DNA from: Prevotellaceae bacterium
GTDB lineage: Bacteria > Bacteroidota > Bacteroidia > Bacteroidales > UBA932
Direction of reading: 5' to 3'
Length of the DNA: 5,640 bases
Assembly: GCA_031257455.1 (NCBI GenBank)
Contig: JAIROQ010000105.1
Span: forward strand, 1-5,640
Of the stretch, positions 1 through 5,640 are shown piece after piece (position 1 is the stretch's first letter; each line of letters opens with the position of its first letter). The notes under the pieces were generated by a model, which was not told the origin of the DNA, did not search any database, and saw nothing but the letters and a program-made list of their open reading frames with translations. The position numbers were made by a program, and so were the translations under genes.

Positions 1-1
1 A

Positions 2-34
2 AGCCCAAATAGTCACATTGGCACATTAATTAGC
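2..34. repeat. Diverged copy of the 'agccca...cacattag' intergenic repeat
   Basis: This stretch reads agcccaaatagtcacatt and then a second, imperfect cacatta unit. It matches 399-436 (agcccaattagtcacatt, then cacattag units) in the same orientation, with a few substitutions and one unit fewer. The pair brackets the mosaic of other repeats between them. Short intergenic repeats of this look are frequent in Bacteroidales genomes (general knowledge, not checked here). The window edge may cut the left end. No function is assigned. Confidence 0.6.
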
Positions 35-262
35 TCCGTAGGAGCGAAACATGAATAACCCCGGGCAAGTGCAGCGAAGCGGAACGTAGCCCGGGGATGC
101 ACGATGTCCCGCCCTGCACCTCGCGCGGCGCACGGGTTTTCCACGATGCACCGGCAGTACGCCGCGCGAAAAGCAGGGGGATGCATTGTATCTCCGCGCT
201 TACGCACTTTACCCCGCGCTTACGCACGGGGTTATTCACAGGCAGCCCCTTCGGGGCTTTTT
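33..262. repeat. Structured GC-rich intergenic element with mirrored ends (REP/MITE-like)
   Basis: The ends mirror each other. From the left: a hairpin gctcc-gta-ggagc (33-45), 6 bases, then tgaataaccccg (52-63). From the right on the minus strand: a hairpin agcccc-gaa-ggggct (258-244), 5 bases, then the same 12-mer (238-227), which makes a perfect 12-base inverted repeat. Inside are further stems: 59-66 with 89-96 (8 bp), 112-117 with 173-178 (6 bp) closing over 121-130 with 160-169 (10 bp, perfect), and 211-216 with 227-232 (6 bp). A 14-base direct repeat, ccgcgcttacgcac, occurs at 194-207 and 214-227. The element is much more GC-rich than its flanks. Short ORFs across it have no recognisable domain and follow the repeat structure, so I treat it as non-coding. 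By architecture it resembles REP/BIME clusters or a non-autonomous mobile element; that is inference. No target-site duplication is convincing. Confidence 0.6.
244..262 (+). terminator. Hairpin with T-tract, intrinsic-terminator-like
   Basis: A perfect 6-bp stem agcccc/ggggct (244-249 with 253-258) closes a 3-base loop and runs into ttttt (258-262) on the plus strand. This is the form of a Rho-independent terminator for plus-strand transcription, but no plus-strand gene is visible upstream, and the hairpin is also the right-hand end of the mirrored element at 33-262. Its shape may therefore be a property of the repeat rather than a working terminator. Confidence 0.35.
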
Positions 263-264
263 AG

Positions 265-331
265 TTGAAAGTGGAGAATGGAGAGTGGAAAATGTTTTTA
301 GTTAGGAGTTAGGAGTTAGGAATTATGAGTT
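265..331. repeat. Purine-rich low-complexity tract with 'agttagg' tandem units
   Basis: This tract starts with ggaga/ggaaa-rich DNA (270-293) and goes into three exact tandem copies of the 7-mer agttagg at 300-320, followed by a degenerate tail to about 331. It contains no ORF. Both sub-tracts look like the low-complexity spacers common between Bacteroidales genes. No function is inferred. Confidence 0.6.
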
Positions 332-355
332 GTGACAGGCGCAGTGGCGCAAGCC

Positions 356-387
356 AAATCTTTAAATCTTTGAATTTTTAAATCTTT
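356..387. repeat. 'aaatcttt' 8-mer repeats
   Basis: Exact copies of aaatcttt lie at 356-363 and 364-371 in tandem, with a third at 380-387 after a diverged spacer. A fourth copy at 436-443 reaches the last base of the stop codon of the DUF5686 gene. The tract is AT-rich and non-coding. Confidence 0.6.
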
Positions 388-388
388 A

Positions 389-407
389 AATTGGCGCCAG
401 CCCAATT
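389..407 (-). terminator. Weak hairpin downstream of the DUF5686 gene
   Basis: The arms aattgg and ccaatt (389-394 with 402-407) form a 6-bp stem around a 7-base loop, about 36 bases beyond the stop codon of the DUF5686 gene. On the minus strand the stem is followed by an AT-rich stretch rather than a clean T-run. It could end transcription of that gene, but it also overlaps the repeat copy at 399-436, so the call is weak. Confidence 0.25.
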
Positions 408-436
408 AGTCACATTAGCACATTAGCACATTAGCA
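399..436. repeat. Second copy of the 'agccca...cacattag' repeat, three tandem units
   Basis: It begins agcccaattagt and continues with three exact tandem copies of the 8-mer cacattag (411-418, 419-426, 427-434). It matches the diverged copy at 2-34 in direct orientation. It ends 7 bases before the stop codon of the DUF5686 gene, so the repeat mosaic abuts the coding region. Confidence 0.7.
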
Positions 437-442
437 AATCTT

Positions 443-3010
443 TCAAAAGGCAACCCGCACTTCCGCTTTTACCGTCCACTCGTGAATGTCGGGATGGTCG
501 AGGTAGTTCAGGCGTTTTATTACGTCAATGCGGAGGAACGAGAAAATATTGTCGATGCCGATGCCGGCTTCCATAAAAGGCTGCGTGCCCAATGCAAATG
601 TCGTCAAATTTCCGTCAGCGTTACTTGGGAACAACATCAGTTCATTGGCTGCGCCGGGAATATTGCGGGCGCTGACCTTTCCGTACAGGGCTTTGAACGT
701 AATGAGTTCGCGCCATCGTAGCTTTTTGACAAGCGGGATACGGTTAAATAAAAAACCATTGAACGAATAGACGAGTTTCAAGTCGGCATACTGGTCGCTT
801 ACAAATTCAAAGTAGCGCATGGTATTGAAAGCGTCTTCCTGAAACGCAAATCCCTGATTGGCCTGCGCCACAAAAAGCGAAGGAAACGGCGCACGGTTAA
901 AAATCTTCCCCGCTCCCAACGATACATCCAGATACCCGTAGCCCGCCAGATACCAGCGTTTCGCAAATCCCGCCTCGAGTTGGTGAAATGCGTAGTCGCC
1001 TCCCCAGAGGCCGGCAATGGCTGCCTTGTAACGAAGCGTATAAACGGCCGCTTCGGGATTTAGCGGATAGCGGTTGCGCTGCCACTGGAAAAACCGCTCG
1101 CCGGGCGACAGACGAAGGTCAATGCCTAAGGAAGTGGCAGTATAGGGATGATACGCTTTCCCGCCGGCAGTAATGAAATGCAGTTCGGCCAGCGGCTGCT
1201 GTTCCGTATGATTAAAAATAAAAGTATAACCGAAATGGCTGTTATTTTCTTTCCGGTAACTGATTTCAAATTTCCGGTCAAAGGTCATTTTTTCCGTCTT
1301 GCCCCGCCCGATGGAAACAAACAGGCGGTCGCTGCTTCCGTAGCGGTAGCCCTGTCCGGGAATTTGCGTGTTGTATTCATAAGTAACCGTCAGCAAATTT
1401 ACCGGAAATTCCCAGGGGTGGTTCTTTTTCCGGCTGAACGAGTACATCACGGAAGCATTGTATTTCCATGCCCTGTCGCGTGTACCATAAGCTAAAAATC
1501 CTTCGAGGAATAAATGCCGGTGAAATTTCCCGTTGGTTTTTCCGCCCACCCGCAAGCGAACGTCTTCAACGGAATTGAAACTAACCGTATTCTCGACAGG
1601 GCCGATATCCACGCAGCCCGCTTCCACGTAACCCTCCGCCAATGCCAGCAATAAATCGCGGGTAAACGTGTATTTCTTTACCGTTTCCAACTGCCGGTAT
1701 GATGTATAAATTTTCTCTTCCTTGCCGGTCAGCGTATCCGGGCGGTGCGTTGCCCAGTAGTGTTCGTCACGGGTATCAAAGCCGTCTGTGCGGACGGTGG
1801 GCGATAAACCGCTGTATATGCTGTCGGGTTGCGGGATATTAAAGGCGATGTTCTTGAAAGTGTTTATCCGCTTGCCGTGGAATGAGGCCAATGATTTTCC
1901 TATCAATGAAAATTCAACAGTCGTGCCGTCTTTGTCCAACACCCATGCGCTGTCAATCTTTGCAAATTCCTGCTCAATCAGTAAATCGGTTACAAAATTT
2001 ACCTGCGTGGCGGGCGTGAGCCGCAATTCCACCCGCTTCACCGCATACGCCGAATCGGCAGTAAGAAACAACTTGCCGCGAAATCCGAAATCCATTGCAT
2101 TCTGTGGCGTAAAATATAATTCATAACACGGTTGCCCGGATACGTCCACCGTGTCGGCAATAAAAAACTTGTAGAAACTCACTGCCAGCGGCGACAGCGG
2201 CGACATAAACCGGTTGCCGAGCAGGTAAATGGTATTGTCATAAATGTCCGTCTCGCCGAATATGCGGCGTATCACCACATCGAGGCTTTCCATCTCCAGA
2301 AATTTGCTGACTTCCACATTCCGTTGCGCCGTAATATAGGTTTTCGATACTTCGGGCTGCCGGCGGTAGTAGTGTTCCGACAGTACCTCGCCCATGTAAA
2401 AAGGCAGGTAACGTTTGCCGGTAAGTCTTGATGTATCGGCGCTGTCGAAAAGGAACGGTACGAGCTTGAACAATCCTGTTTTCTGGACGCTGTCAGGGAT
2501 ATTGGCAATAGCAAACAACGTTTTTTCATGTTTTTGGAACTGGTAATAATCGAACTGCTCTATCCTGTTTCCGGCTTTCCGCGCAATGGCTTTGCGCATC
2601 AGTTCTACTGCCGGGTTGTCTTTTTTGCGGTACTTTGTCCGTTCACTTTTAATCACCACTTCGTTTAAGCGTGTGCGGCTGTGCTCCAAATCAACATTGA
2701 TGGACTGCGTAACGCCGCGCCCGGTTTTCCGCTCTACCGGTTCATAGCCTACTATCTCAAAGCGGATGACGCCGGGAGGCGTTGTCGTAACAATCCGGTA
2801 GCGCCCCTGCGCATCGGTAACGGCTACAGGAGTTGCAGCGCTATCGCCGGAAGTAATGGATACGAACGGCAATGCCTCTCCCGTTTCCGCATCGGATACC
2901 GTCCCCGTGATGGTGGTCTTTACCTGCGCCTGTAACGCCACAGGCAAGATAAGCGCAAATAAAAAAAGGAACAGGCAGTGAAAAAAGCGGATATTTGTTG
3001 TTTCCGGCAT
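443..3010 (-). CDS. DUF5686 and carboxypeptidase-regulatory-like domain outer-membrane protein
   Basis: Predicted product of 855 residues. Residues 1-29 form a signal peptide: a short polar start, a hydrophobic core FLFLFALILPVAL, then an LQA|Q-type cleavage site. Residues about 33-110 are a carboxypeptidase-regulatory-like beta-sandwich (ITGTVSDAETGEALPFVSI, then TDAQGRY), followed by LNEVVIK. The DUF5686 part starts near residue 126 with KYRKKDNPAVELMRKAI and includes FMSPLSPLAVSFYKF (268-282) and DFGF (307-310). The second half has alternating aromatic/polar strands and the protein ends EVRVAF, with the terminal Phe typical of outer-membrane barrels. The family is common in Bacteroidota and usually about this length; its substrate or role is not known. 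I chose the ATG at 3010 because the signal peptide follows it directly. An in-frame upstream extension to 3217 would add 69 Arg/Cys-rich residues read over the end of the Spm-like gene. The start lies 44 bases after that gene, so read-through is possible beside its own promoter. No frameshift or internal stop is seen. Confidence 0.93.
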   Translation of the reverse strand: MPETTNIRFFHCLFLFLFALILPVALQAQVKTTITGTVSDAETGEALPFVSITSGDSAATPVAVTDAQGRYRIVTTTPPGVIRFEIVGYEPVERKTGRGVTQSINVDLEHSRTRLNEVVIKSERTKYRKKDNPAVELMRKAIARKAGNRIEQFDYYQFQKHEKTLFAIANIPDSVQKTGLFKLVPFLFDSADTSRLTGKRYLPFYMGEVLSEHYYRRQPEVSKTYITAQRNVEVSKFLEMESLDVVIRRIFGETDIYDNTIYLLGNRFMSPLSPLAVSFYKFFIADTVDVSGQPCYELYFTPQNAMDFGFRGKLFLTADSAYAVKRVELRLTPATQVNFVTDLLIEQEFAKIDSAWVLDKDGTTVEFSLIGKSLASFHGKRINTFKNIAFNIPQPDSIYSGLSPTVRTDGFDTRDEHYWATHRPDTLTGKEEKIYTSYRQLETVKKYTFTRDLLLALAEGYVEAGCVDIGPVENTVSFNSVEDVRLRVGGKTNGKFHRHLFLEGFLAYGTRDRAWKYNASVMYSFSRKKNHPWEFPVNLLTVTYEYNTQIPGQGYRYGSSDRLFVSIGRGKTEKMTFDRKFEISYRKENNSHFGYTFIFNHTEQQPLAELHFITAGGKAYHPYTATSLGIDLRLSPGERFFQWQRNRYPLNPEAAVYTLRYKAAIAGLWGGDYAFHQLEAGFAKRWYLAGYGYLDVSLGAGKIFNRAPFPSLFVAQANQGFAFQEDAFNTMRYFEFVSDQYADLKLVYSFNGFLFNRIPLVKKLRWRELITFKALYGKVSARNIPGAANELMLFPSNADGNLTTFALGTQPFMEAGIGIDNIFSFLRIDVIKRLNYLDHPDIHEWTVKAEVRVAF

Positions 3011-3032
3011 ACGTTCTTTGTAAAGAATGTGA

Positions 3033-3040
3033 CAAAGATA
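3033..3040 (-). promoter_or_regulatory. Bacteroidota-type -7 box before the DUF5686 gene
   Basis: The minus strand reads TATCTTTG here, an exact fit to the Bacteroidota -7 consensus TAnnTTTG. It ends 22 bases before the ATG. About 20 bases upstream is only a T-rich stretch (ctttttcgg), which overlaps the last codons of the Spm-like gene and is a poor match to the -33 TTTG box. This suggests the gene may have its own promoter even though it closely follows its neighbour. Confidence 0.45.
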
Positions 3041-3054
3041 CGGATTTTTAAAAG

Positions 3055-4284
3055 TTATCCGAAAAAGAGGTAGGCTACTACAATAGCGGCAACGACGCCT
3101 GCCAGGTCGGCGAACAGTCCGGCGCTGATGGCATAGCGGGAGCGCCTGACGCCCACAGCGCCGAAATACAAAGCCACGATATAAAAAGTCGTATCGGCTG
3201 CTCCCTGAAACAGGCACGACAAGCGGCCGACAAAACTGTCAGCGCCGTAAATCGACATGCTTTCTATCATCATGGCACGCGCACCGCTACCGCTCAAAGG
3301 TTTCATAAATGCCGCAGGCAAAGCATCGATAAAACGCGTGTCCAACCCTGCGCCGGCAGCGCACCACGCAAGACCATCGGTCAATAAATCCATCGCGCCG
3401 GAAGCACGGAATACCCCAATGCCTGCCAACATTCCCACCAAATAAGGAATAATTTTTATTATGACGCGAAAGCCGTCCTTTGCGCCGTCAATAAAGGCAT
3501 CGAAGATGTTTATTTTTTTCAGCAGCGCACCCGTCATAAAACCGGTAACCAGAACCAGCAATACCAAACTGCTGATAACGGAAGACGCCGTACTCATTTG
3601 TTCTTGCGTTAAAGTGGTGAAATAGCCCACCAGCAAAGCCAGTCCGGCAGTGATGCCGCCAAGCCACGCCAATACGGTCGGATGAAATAAATTGATTTTT
3701 TGCTTGACGGAAACAAATATCAATCCCGCAAGGGACGAAACATAAGTAGCAATGAGTATCGGTATAAACACATCGGTTGGGTTCGCCGCGCCGAGAATAG
3801 CGCGCTGTGCAATGATGCTTATCGGAATTACCGTCAGCGATGAAGTGTTGAGCGCTAAAAACATTATTTGCGCATTCGATGCCGTTTTCTTGTCCGTATT
3901 CAGTTCCTGCAAACTGCTCATGGCTTTTAAACCGAGTGGGGTAGCGGCGTTATCTAATCCCAGCATATTGGCCGAAAAGTTCATCAGTATTTGCCCGGAT
4001 GCCGGATGATGTGTCGGAATGCCGGGAAATAATTTGGAAAAAAACGGCCCTACCAGGCGCGACAAAAACCGCACGGCGCCGGCGCGTTCACCGATATTCA
4101 TAAAGCCCAGCCACAAAGTCATAATGCCTGTCAGCGGTAGCGCAATATCCATTACCGCCATGCGCGACATATCCAGTAAACTGTCCATCATGCGCCCGAA
4201 AACGCCCATATCGCCCAAAGCAAATTGAACGACCGCTACCACGAACGCCACTAAAAAAAATCCGACCCAAATATAATTCAGCAT
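3055..4284 (-). CDS. SpmA-SpmB fusion, nucleoside-recognition (Gate) domain membrane protein
   Basis: Predicted polytopic inner-membrane protein of 409 residues. The N-terminal half is SpmA-like: hydrophobic helices near 3-25 and 45-62, then the hallmark N102 to M122 segment (core MLGLDNAATPLGLKAM) and LNTSSLTVIPISIIAQR (145-161), with more helices at about 172-193 and 205-222. The C-terminal half is SpmB-like: helices near 235-255 and 276-293, MKPLSGSGARAMMIE (327-341), QGAADTTFYIVALYFGAVG (360-378) and a last helix at about 388-407. In Bacillus the two halves are separate proteins (SpmA, SpmB) of under 200 residues each, needed for spore-core dehydration. Bacteroidota do not sporulate, so the role here is unknown; transport of a small solute is a guess from the Gate family. 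The ATG at 4284 starts straight into the first helix and has a -7 box upstream. The DUF5686 gene follows 44 bases downstream. No gene symbol is given because the fusion has no settled name. Confidence 0.93.
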   Translation of the reverse strand: MLNYIWVGFFLVAFVVAVVQFALGDMGVFGRMMDSLLDMSRMAVMDIALPLTGIMTLWLGFMNIGERAGAVRFLSRLVGPFFSKLFPGIPTHHPASGQILMNFSANMLGLDNAATPLGLKAMSSLQELNTDKKTASNAQIMFLALNTSSLTVIPISIIAQRAILGAANPTDVFIPILIATYVSSLAGLIFVSVKQKINLFHPTVLAWLGGITAGLALLVGYFTTLTQEQMSTASSVISSLVLLVLVTGFMTGALLKKINIFDAFIDGAKDGFRVIIKIIPYLVGMLAGIGVFRASGAMDLLTDGLAWCAAGAGLDTRFIDALPAAFMKPLSGSGARAMMIESMSIYGADSFVGRLSCLFQGAADTTFYIVALYFGAVGVRRSRYAISAGLFADLAGVVAAIVVAYLFFG

Positions 4285-4326
4285 ATTTCTTAAATCACCC
4301 TTACCTGTATTTTTTTTACAACGCTA

Positions 4327-4334
4327 CAAAAATA
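4327..4334 (-). promoter_or_regulatory. Bacteroidota-type -7 box for the Spm-like gene
   Basis: The minus strand reads TATTTTTG, an exact fit to TAnnTTTG, 42 bases before the ATG at 4284. The -33 region about 20 bases further up is T-rich (tcttttctt) without a clear TTTG. The 5' leader would be about 35 bases and A/T-rich, which is usual for the group, where Shine-Dalgarno sites are often weak. The sequence gtaagggtg within the leader is not a strong ribosome binding site. Confidence 0.45.
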
Positions 4335-4366
4335 AGAAATTCTTTTAAGAAAAGATAATAGCTGGG

Positions 4367-4374
4367 TATTTTTG
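4367..4374 (+). promoter_or_regulatory. Possible divergent -7 box on the plus strand
   Basis: The plus strand reads TATTTTTG, again an exact TAnnTTTG match, with tttt (4343-4346) 20 bases upstream as a poor -33 box. It faces away from the Spm-like gene's promoter. No real plus-strand gene follows; only an 18-codon ORF (4393-4449) lies downstream. In AT-rich DNA an 8-mer with two free positions can arise by chance, so this is tentative. Confidence 0.2.
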
Positions 4375-4544
4375 ATTAGCGAAAGCAAAGATATGAATTG
4401 CTATGCAGGTACTGACAAATGTTATTTGCATTATCGTCGGGATTGTTAATTTTTTCCCAGATTAAAACACAAATATTGGTGTATTATTACAACAAAAAGC
4501 AAATGTAATATAGTAGGATTATAAATTAGTTTAAATAAAATTGC

Positions 4545-4603
4545 GCGATGAAACACTAATAGGGACAAGGTATGCAGCAGCTAAACGCTATTAGTTTTAT
4601 CGC
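4545..4603 (-). terminator. Imperfect hairpin after the FISUMP gene
   Basis: The arm gcgatgaaacactaatag (4545-4562) pairs with ctattagttttatcgc (4588-4603) apart from two extra bases, around a 25-base loop. It starts about 14 bases beyond the FISUMP stop codon. On the minus strand the stem is followed by gcaattttattt, a moderate T-rich tail, so it is a plausible terminator or 3'-end stabilising structure for that gene. The loop is larger than in a classic intrinsic terminator. Confidence 0.4.
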
Positions 4604-4617
4604 TTTGAAAAAATAGT

Positions 4618-5640
4618 TTAACGTACACAGCGAGCACGACCAGCGACATTGGACGCGACAGTGGCTGAACTACCGTACCCATAACAATTCCAGTGGCAGT
4701 TATTATCTAGGTAGAACTTCGAATTATTTTGGTCACCAAATATCCAATCACAGCGGGCGGAACATGCATCGCAACCTGCCGCCGAGCACCTACTACTGGT
4801 GGTAGTGAAACAGCATCCTTTTGTCAATGCAGCCCCATATAAGTCGGCTAAGTTTATCACACCACAGCTACTCAAATTCCAACGCCGTTCAAATTCATTA
4901 TTTGTTGGCAAACGCCAACCAGTTGGGCAGGATGGTTTATCATGGCCTAAATAGTAGCGTGTCCCATTACAAGTACCCACACTTTTGGTTGCAATAGCCA
5001 AATCATCTGCAAACCACCATGTGTTATCAGAAAACTGCGTGATATGATAAATTCGATTATCTCGAGTATCTTTGATGTAGGCTTCCCAATTTTTTGCACC
5101 ACTGGTGCGCTGTTGGCAAAGATGTGTAGCGTCCATATATAAATCGCTTCCCTGATAAGGACAGAAAATACCGGGACATTCTGTTTTATCTCTTATTGTA
5201 GTAGGCGTAATGGTCAATGCTGAAGCAACGAGCGTGTTTCCGGTTATCGTTTGAGAAGTTGTCCCATTGGAAGCTATCAGCGTGAATGGCGGCGTACCTT
5301 TGAATGTATAAGTTCCATTAGCCGCTGTTACGTTTGGCGGATAATCGGACACGTAAGCGCACCAATTGAATTTGGCAGGGACATTGGTTAGTTGAACGGT
5401 AACGGTTGCGCTGTAACTGCCGCTATTACCTTCCAGCCAAAAACCATTCCGGTTGCTGCCGTCATACGATATGCCGGTAGTCGGTGAAATCGTTCCGACA
5501 GCAGCGCGTATCCATGTGTTACCCGAAGTTGTATTGTTGCTGTTTACTGTAATGTAATCTATCCACACCCATACTTTGGAGAGGTGTGTAGCATCCCGTG
5601 AGCCGGCATTCCACCACACGCGGAAAGACACGGTTTTGTT
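4618..5640 (-). CDS. FISUMP-domain protein, cysteine-rich C-terminus (5' end outside window)
   Basis: The reading frame is open to the window edge: 340 residues are visible and the N-terminus is missing. The GTG at 5631 is in frame, but the frame continues upstream of it as N-K-T with no stop, so it should not be taken as the start. Visible residues 1-120 are beta-rich with many Thr, Ser, Asn and Trp (SFRVWWNAGSRD, HLSKVWVWIDYITV, GFWLEGNSGSYSATVTVQL), like a repeated extracellular beta-domain. A Thr-rich linker (120-150) leads to a C-terminal FISUMP domain (about 185-340), recognised by YIKDTRDNRIYHITQF, TWWFADDLA, CPTGWRLPTNNEFE and the final RCVR. Residues 155-340 hold 15 cysteines, including a cluster at 276, 277, 285, 290, 293 and 297. 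Such proteins are usually large, secreted or surface-bound; the domain's molecular role is not established. The signal peptide would be upstream and cannot be seen. No frameshift is apparent. Confidence 0.85.
   Translation of the reverse strand, partial: NKTVSFRVWWNAGSRDATHLSKVWVWIDYITVNSNNTTSGNTWIRAAVGTISPTTGISYDGSNRNGFWLEGNSGSYSATVTVQLTNVPAKFNWCAYVSDYPPNVTAANGTYTFKGTPPFTLIASNGTTSQTITGNTLVASALTITPTTIRDKTECPGIFCPYQGSDLYMDATHLCQQRTSGAKNWEAYIKDTRDNRIYHITQFSDNTWWFADDLAIATKSVGTCNGTRYYLGHDKPSCPTGWRLPTNNEFERRWNLSSCGVINLADLYGAALTKGCCFTTTSSRCSAAGCDACSARCDWIFGDQNNSKFYLDNNCHWNCYGYGSSATVASNVAGRARCVR

Larger units (their letters stand above)
4285..4617. other. Non-coding gap between the FISUMP gene and the Spm-like gene
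   Basis: These 333 bases are AT-rich and hold no ORF of supportable length on either strand. They contain a hairpin just after the FISUMP stop codon (4545-4603), two oppositely oriented TAnnTTTG boxes (4327-4334 and 4367-4374), and AAGAA/TTCTT inverted repeats between the boxes. No tRNA or recognisable RNA family was seen. The length of the gap argues that the FISUMP gene and the Spm-like gene are separate transcription units. Confidence 0.6.

Noticed and set aside
13..239. Two overlapping minus-strand ORFs of 64 and 69 codons
   Set aside because: They run across the GC-rich mirrored element and follow its inverted repeats. Both are rich in Arg, Ala and Cys, lack any recognisable domain, and overlap each other in different frames.
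30..264. ttag on both sides of the GC-rich element as a target-site duplication
   Set aside because: Four bases of AT-rich sequence, one copy overlapping the element's own edge, are too little to support an insertion footprint.
411..434. Tandem cacattag units as a CRISPR array
   Set aside because: The units are 8 bases long and directly adjacent with no spacers, and no cas gene is present. This is a simple tandem repeat.
482..2935. Plus-strand ORFs of 61-115 codons inside the DUF5686 gene
   Set aside because: They are antisense shadows of a long, well-supported coding frame and show no domain or start-site signal of their own.
3011..3217. A 69-residue N-terminal extension of the DUF5686 protein starting at 3217
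   Set aside because: It would overlap the end of the Spm-like gene by over 160 bases, its composition is Arg/Cys-rich, and a typical signal peptide begins directly at the ATG at 3010.
3257..4270. Plus- and minus-strand ORFs of 60-85 codons inside the Spm-like gene
   Set aside because: They are alternative frames of a clear 409-codon gene whose motifs are intact throughout.
5629..5631. GTG as the start codon of the FISUMP-domain protein
   Set aside because: The frame stays open upstream to the window edge, the preceding residues fit a beta-strand, and no signal peptide follows. The gene is simply cut by the window.

Overview
The window looks like chromosomal DNA of a Bacteroidales-type member of the Bacteroidota. 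The lines of evidence are an outer-membrane protein of the carboxypeptidase-regulatory-like plus DUF5686 type, a C-terminal 'Fibrobacter succinogenes major paralogous' (FISUMP) domain, -7 promoter boxes of the TAnnTTTG form, and short intergenic repeats of the kind common in this group. The species cannot be named from the sequence.

Layout: three genes, all on the minus strand, so transcription runs from right to left. (1) 5640-4618 is the 3' part of a large secreted or surface protein ending in a cysteine-rich FISUMP domain; its start lies outside the window. (2) 4617-4285 is an AT-rich, non-coding gap of 333 bases with an imperfect hairpin after the FISUMP gene, a probable promoter for the next gene and a possible divergent one. 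(3) 4284-3055 encodes a 409-residue inner-membrane protein that fuses SpmA-like and SpmB-like nucleoside-recognition (Gate) domains. (4) 3010-443 begins 44 bases later and encodes an 855-residue exported beta-barrel protein of the DUF5686 family, with its own plausible -7 box. (5) 442-1 has no credible gene. It is a mosaic of short repeats: two copies of an 'agccca...cacattag' repeat, 'agttagg' and 'aaatcttt' units, purine-rich low-complexity DNA, and a structured GC-rich element at about 33-262 with mirrored ends.

The SpmAB-like protein and the DUF5686 protein are close enough to be co-transcribed, but nothing in the sequence proves a shared function, and the substrates of both families are unknown. 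The FISUMP gene is separated by a long gap and is probably independent. I found no defence system, CRISPR array, RNA gene or autonomous transposase. The most unusual items are the mirrored, hairpin-rich element on the left and the cysteine-rich variant of the FISUMP domain on the right.
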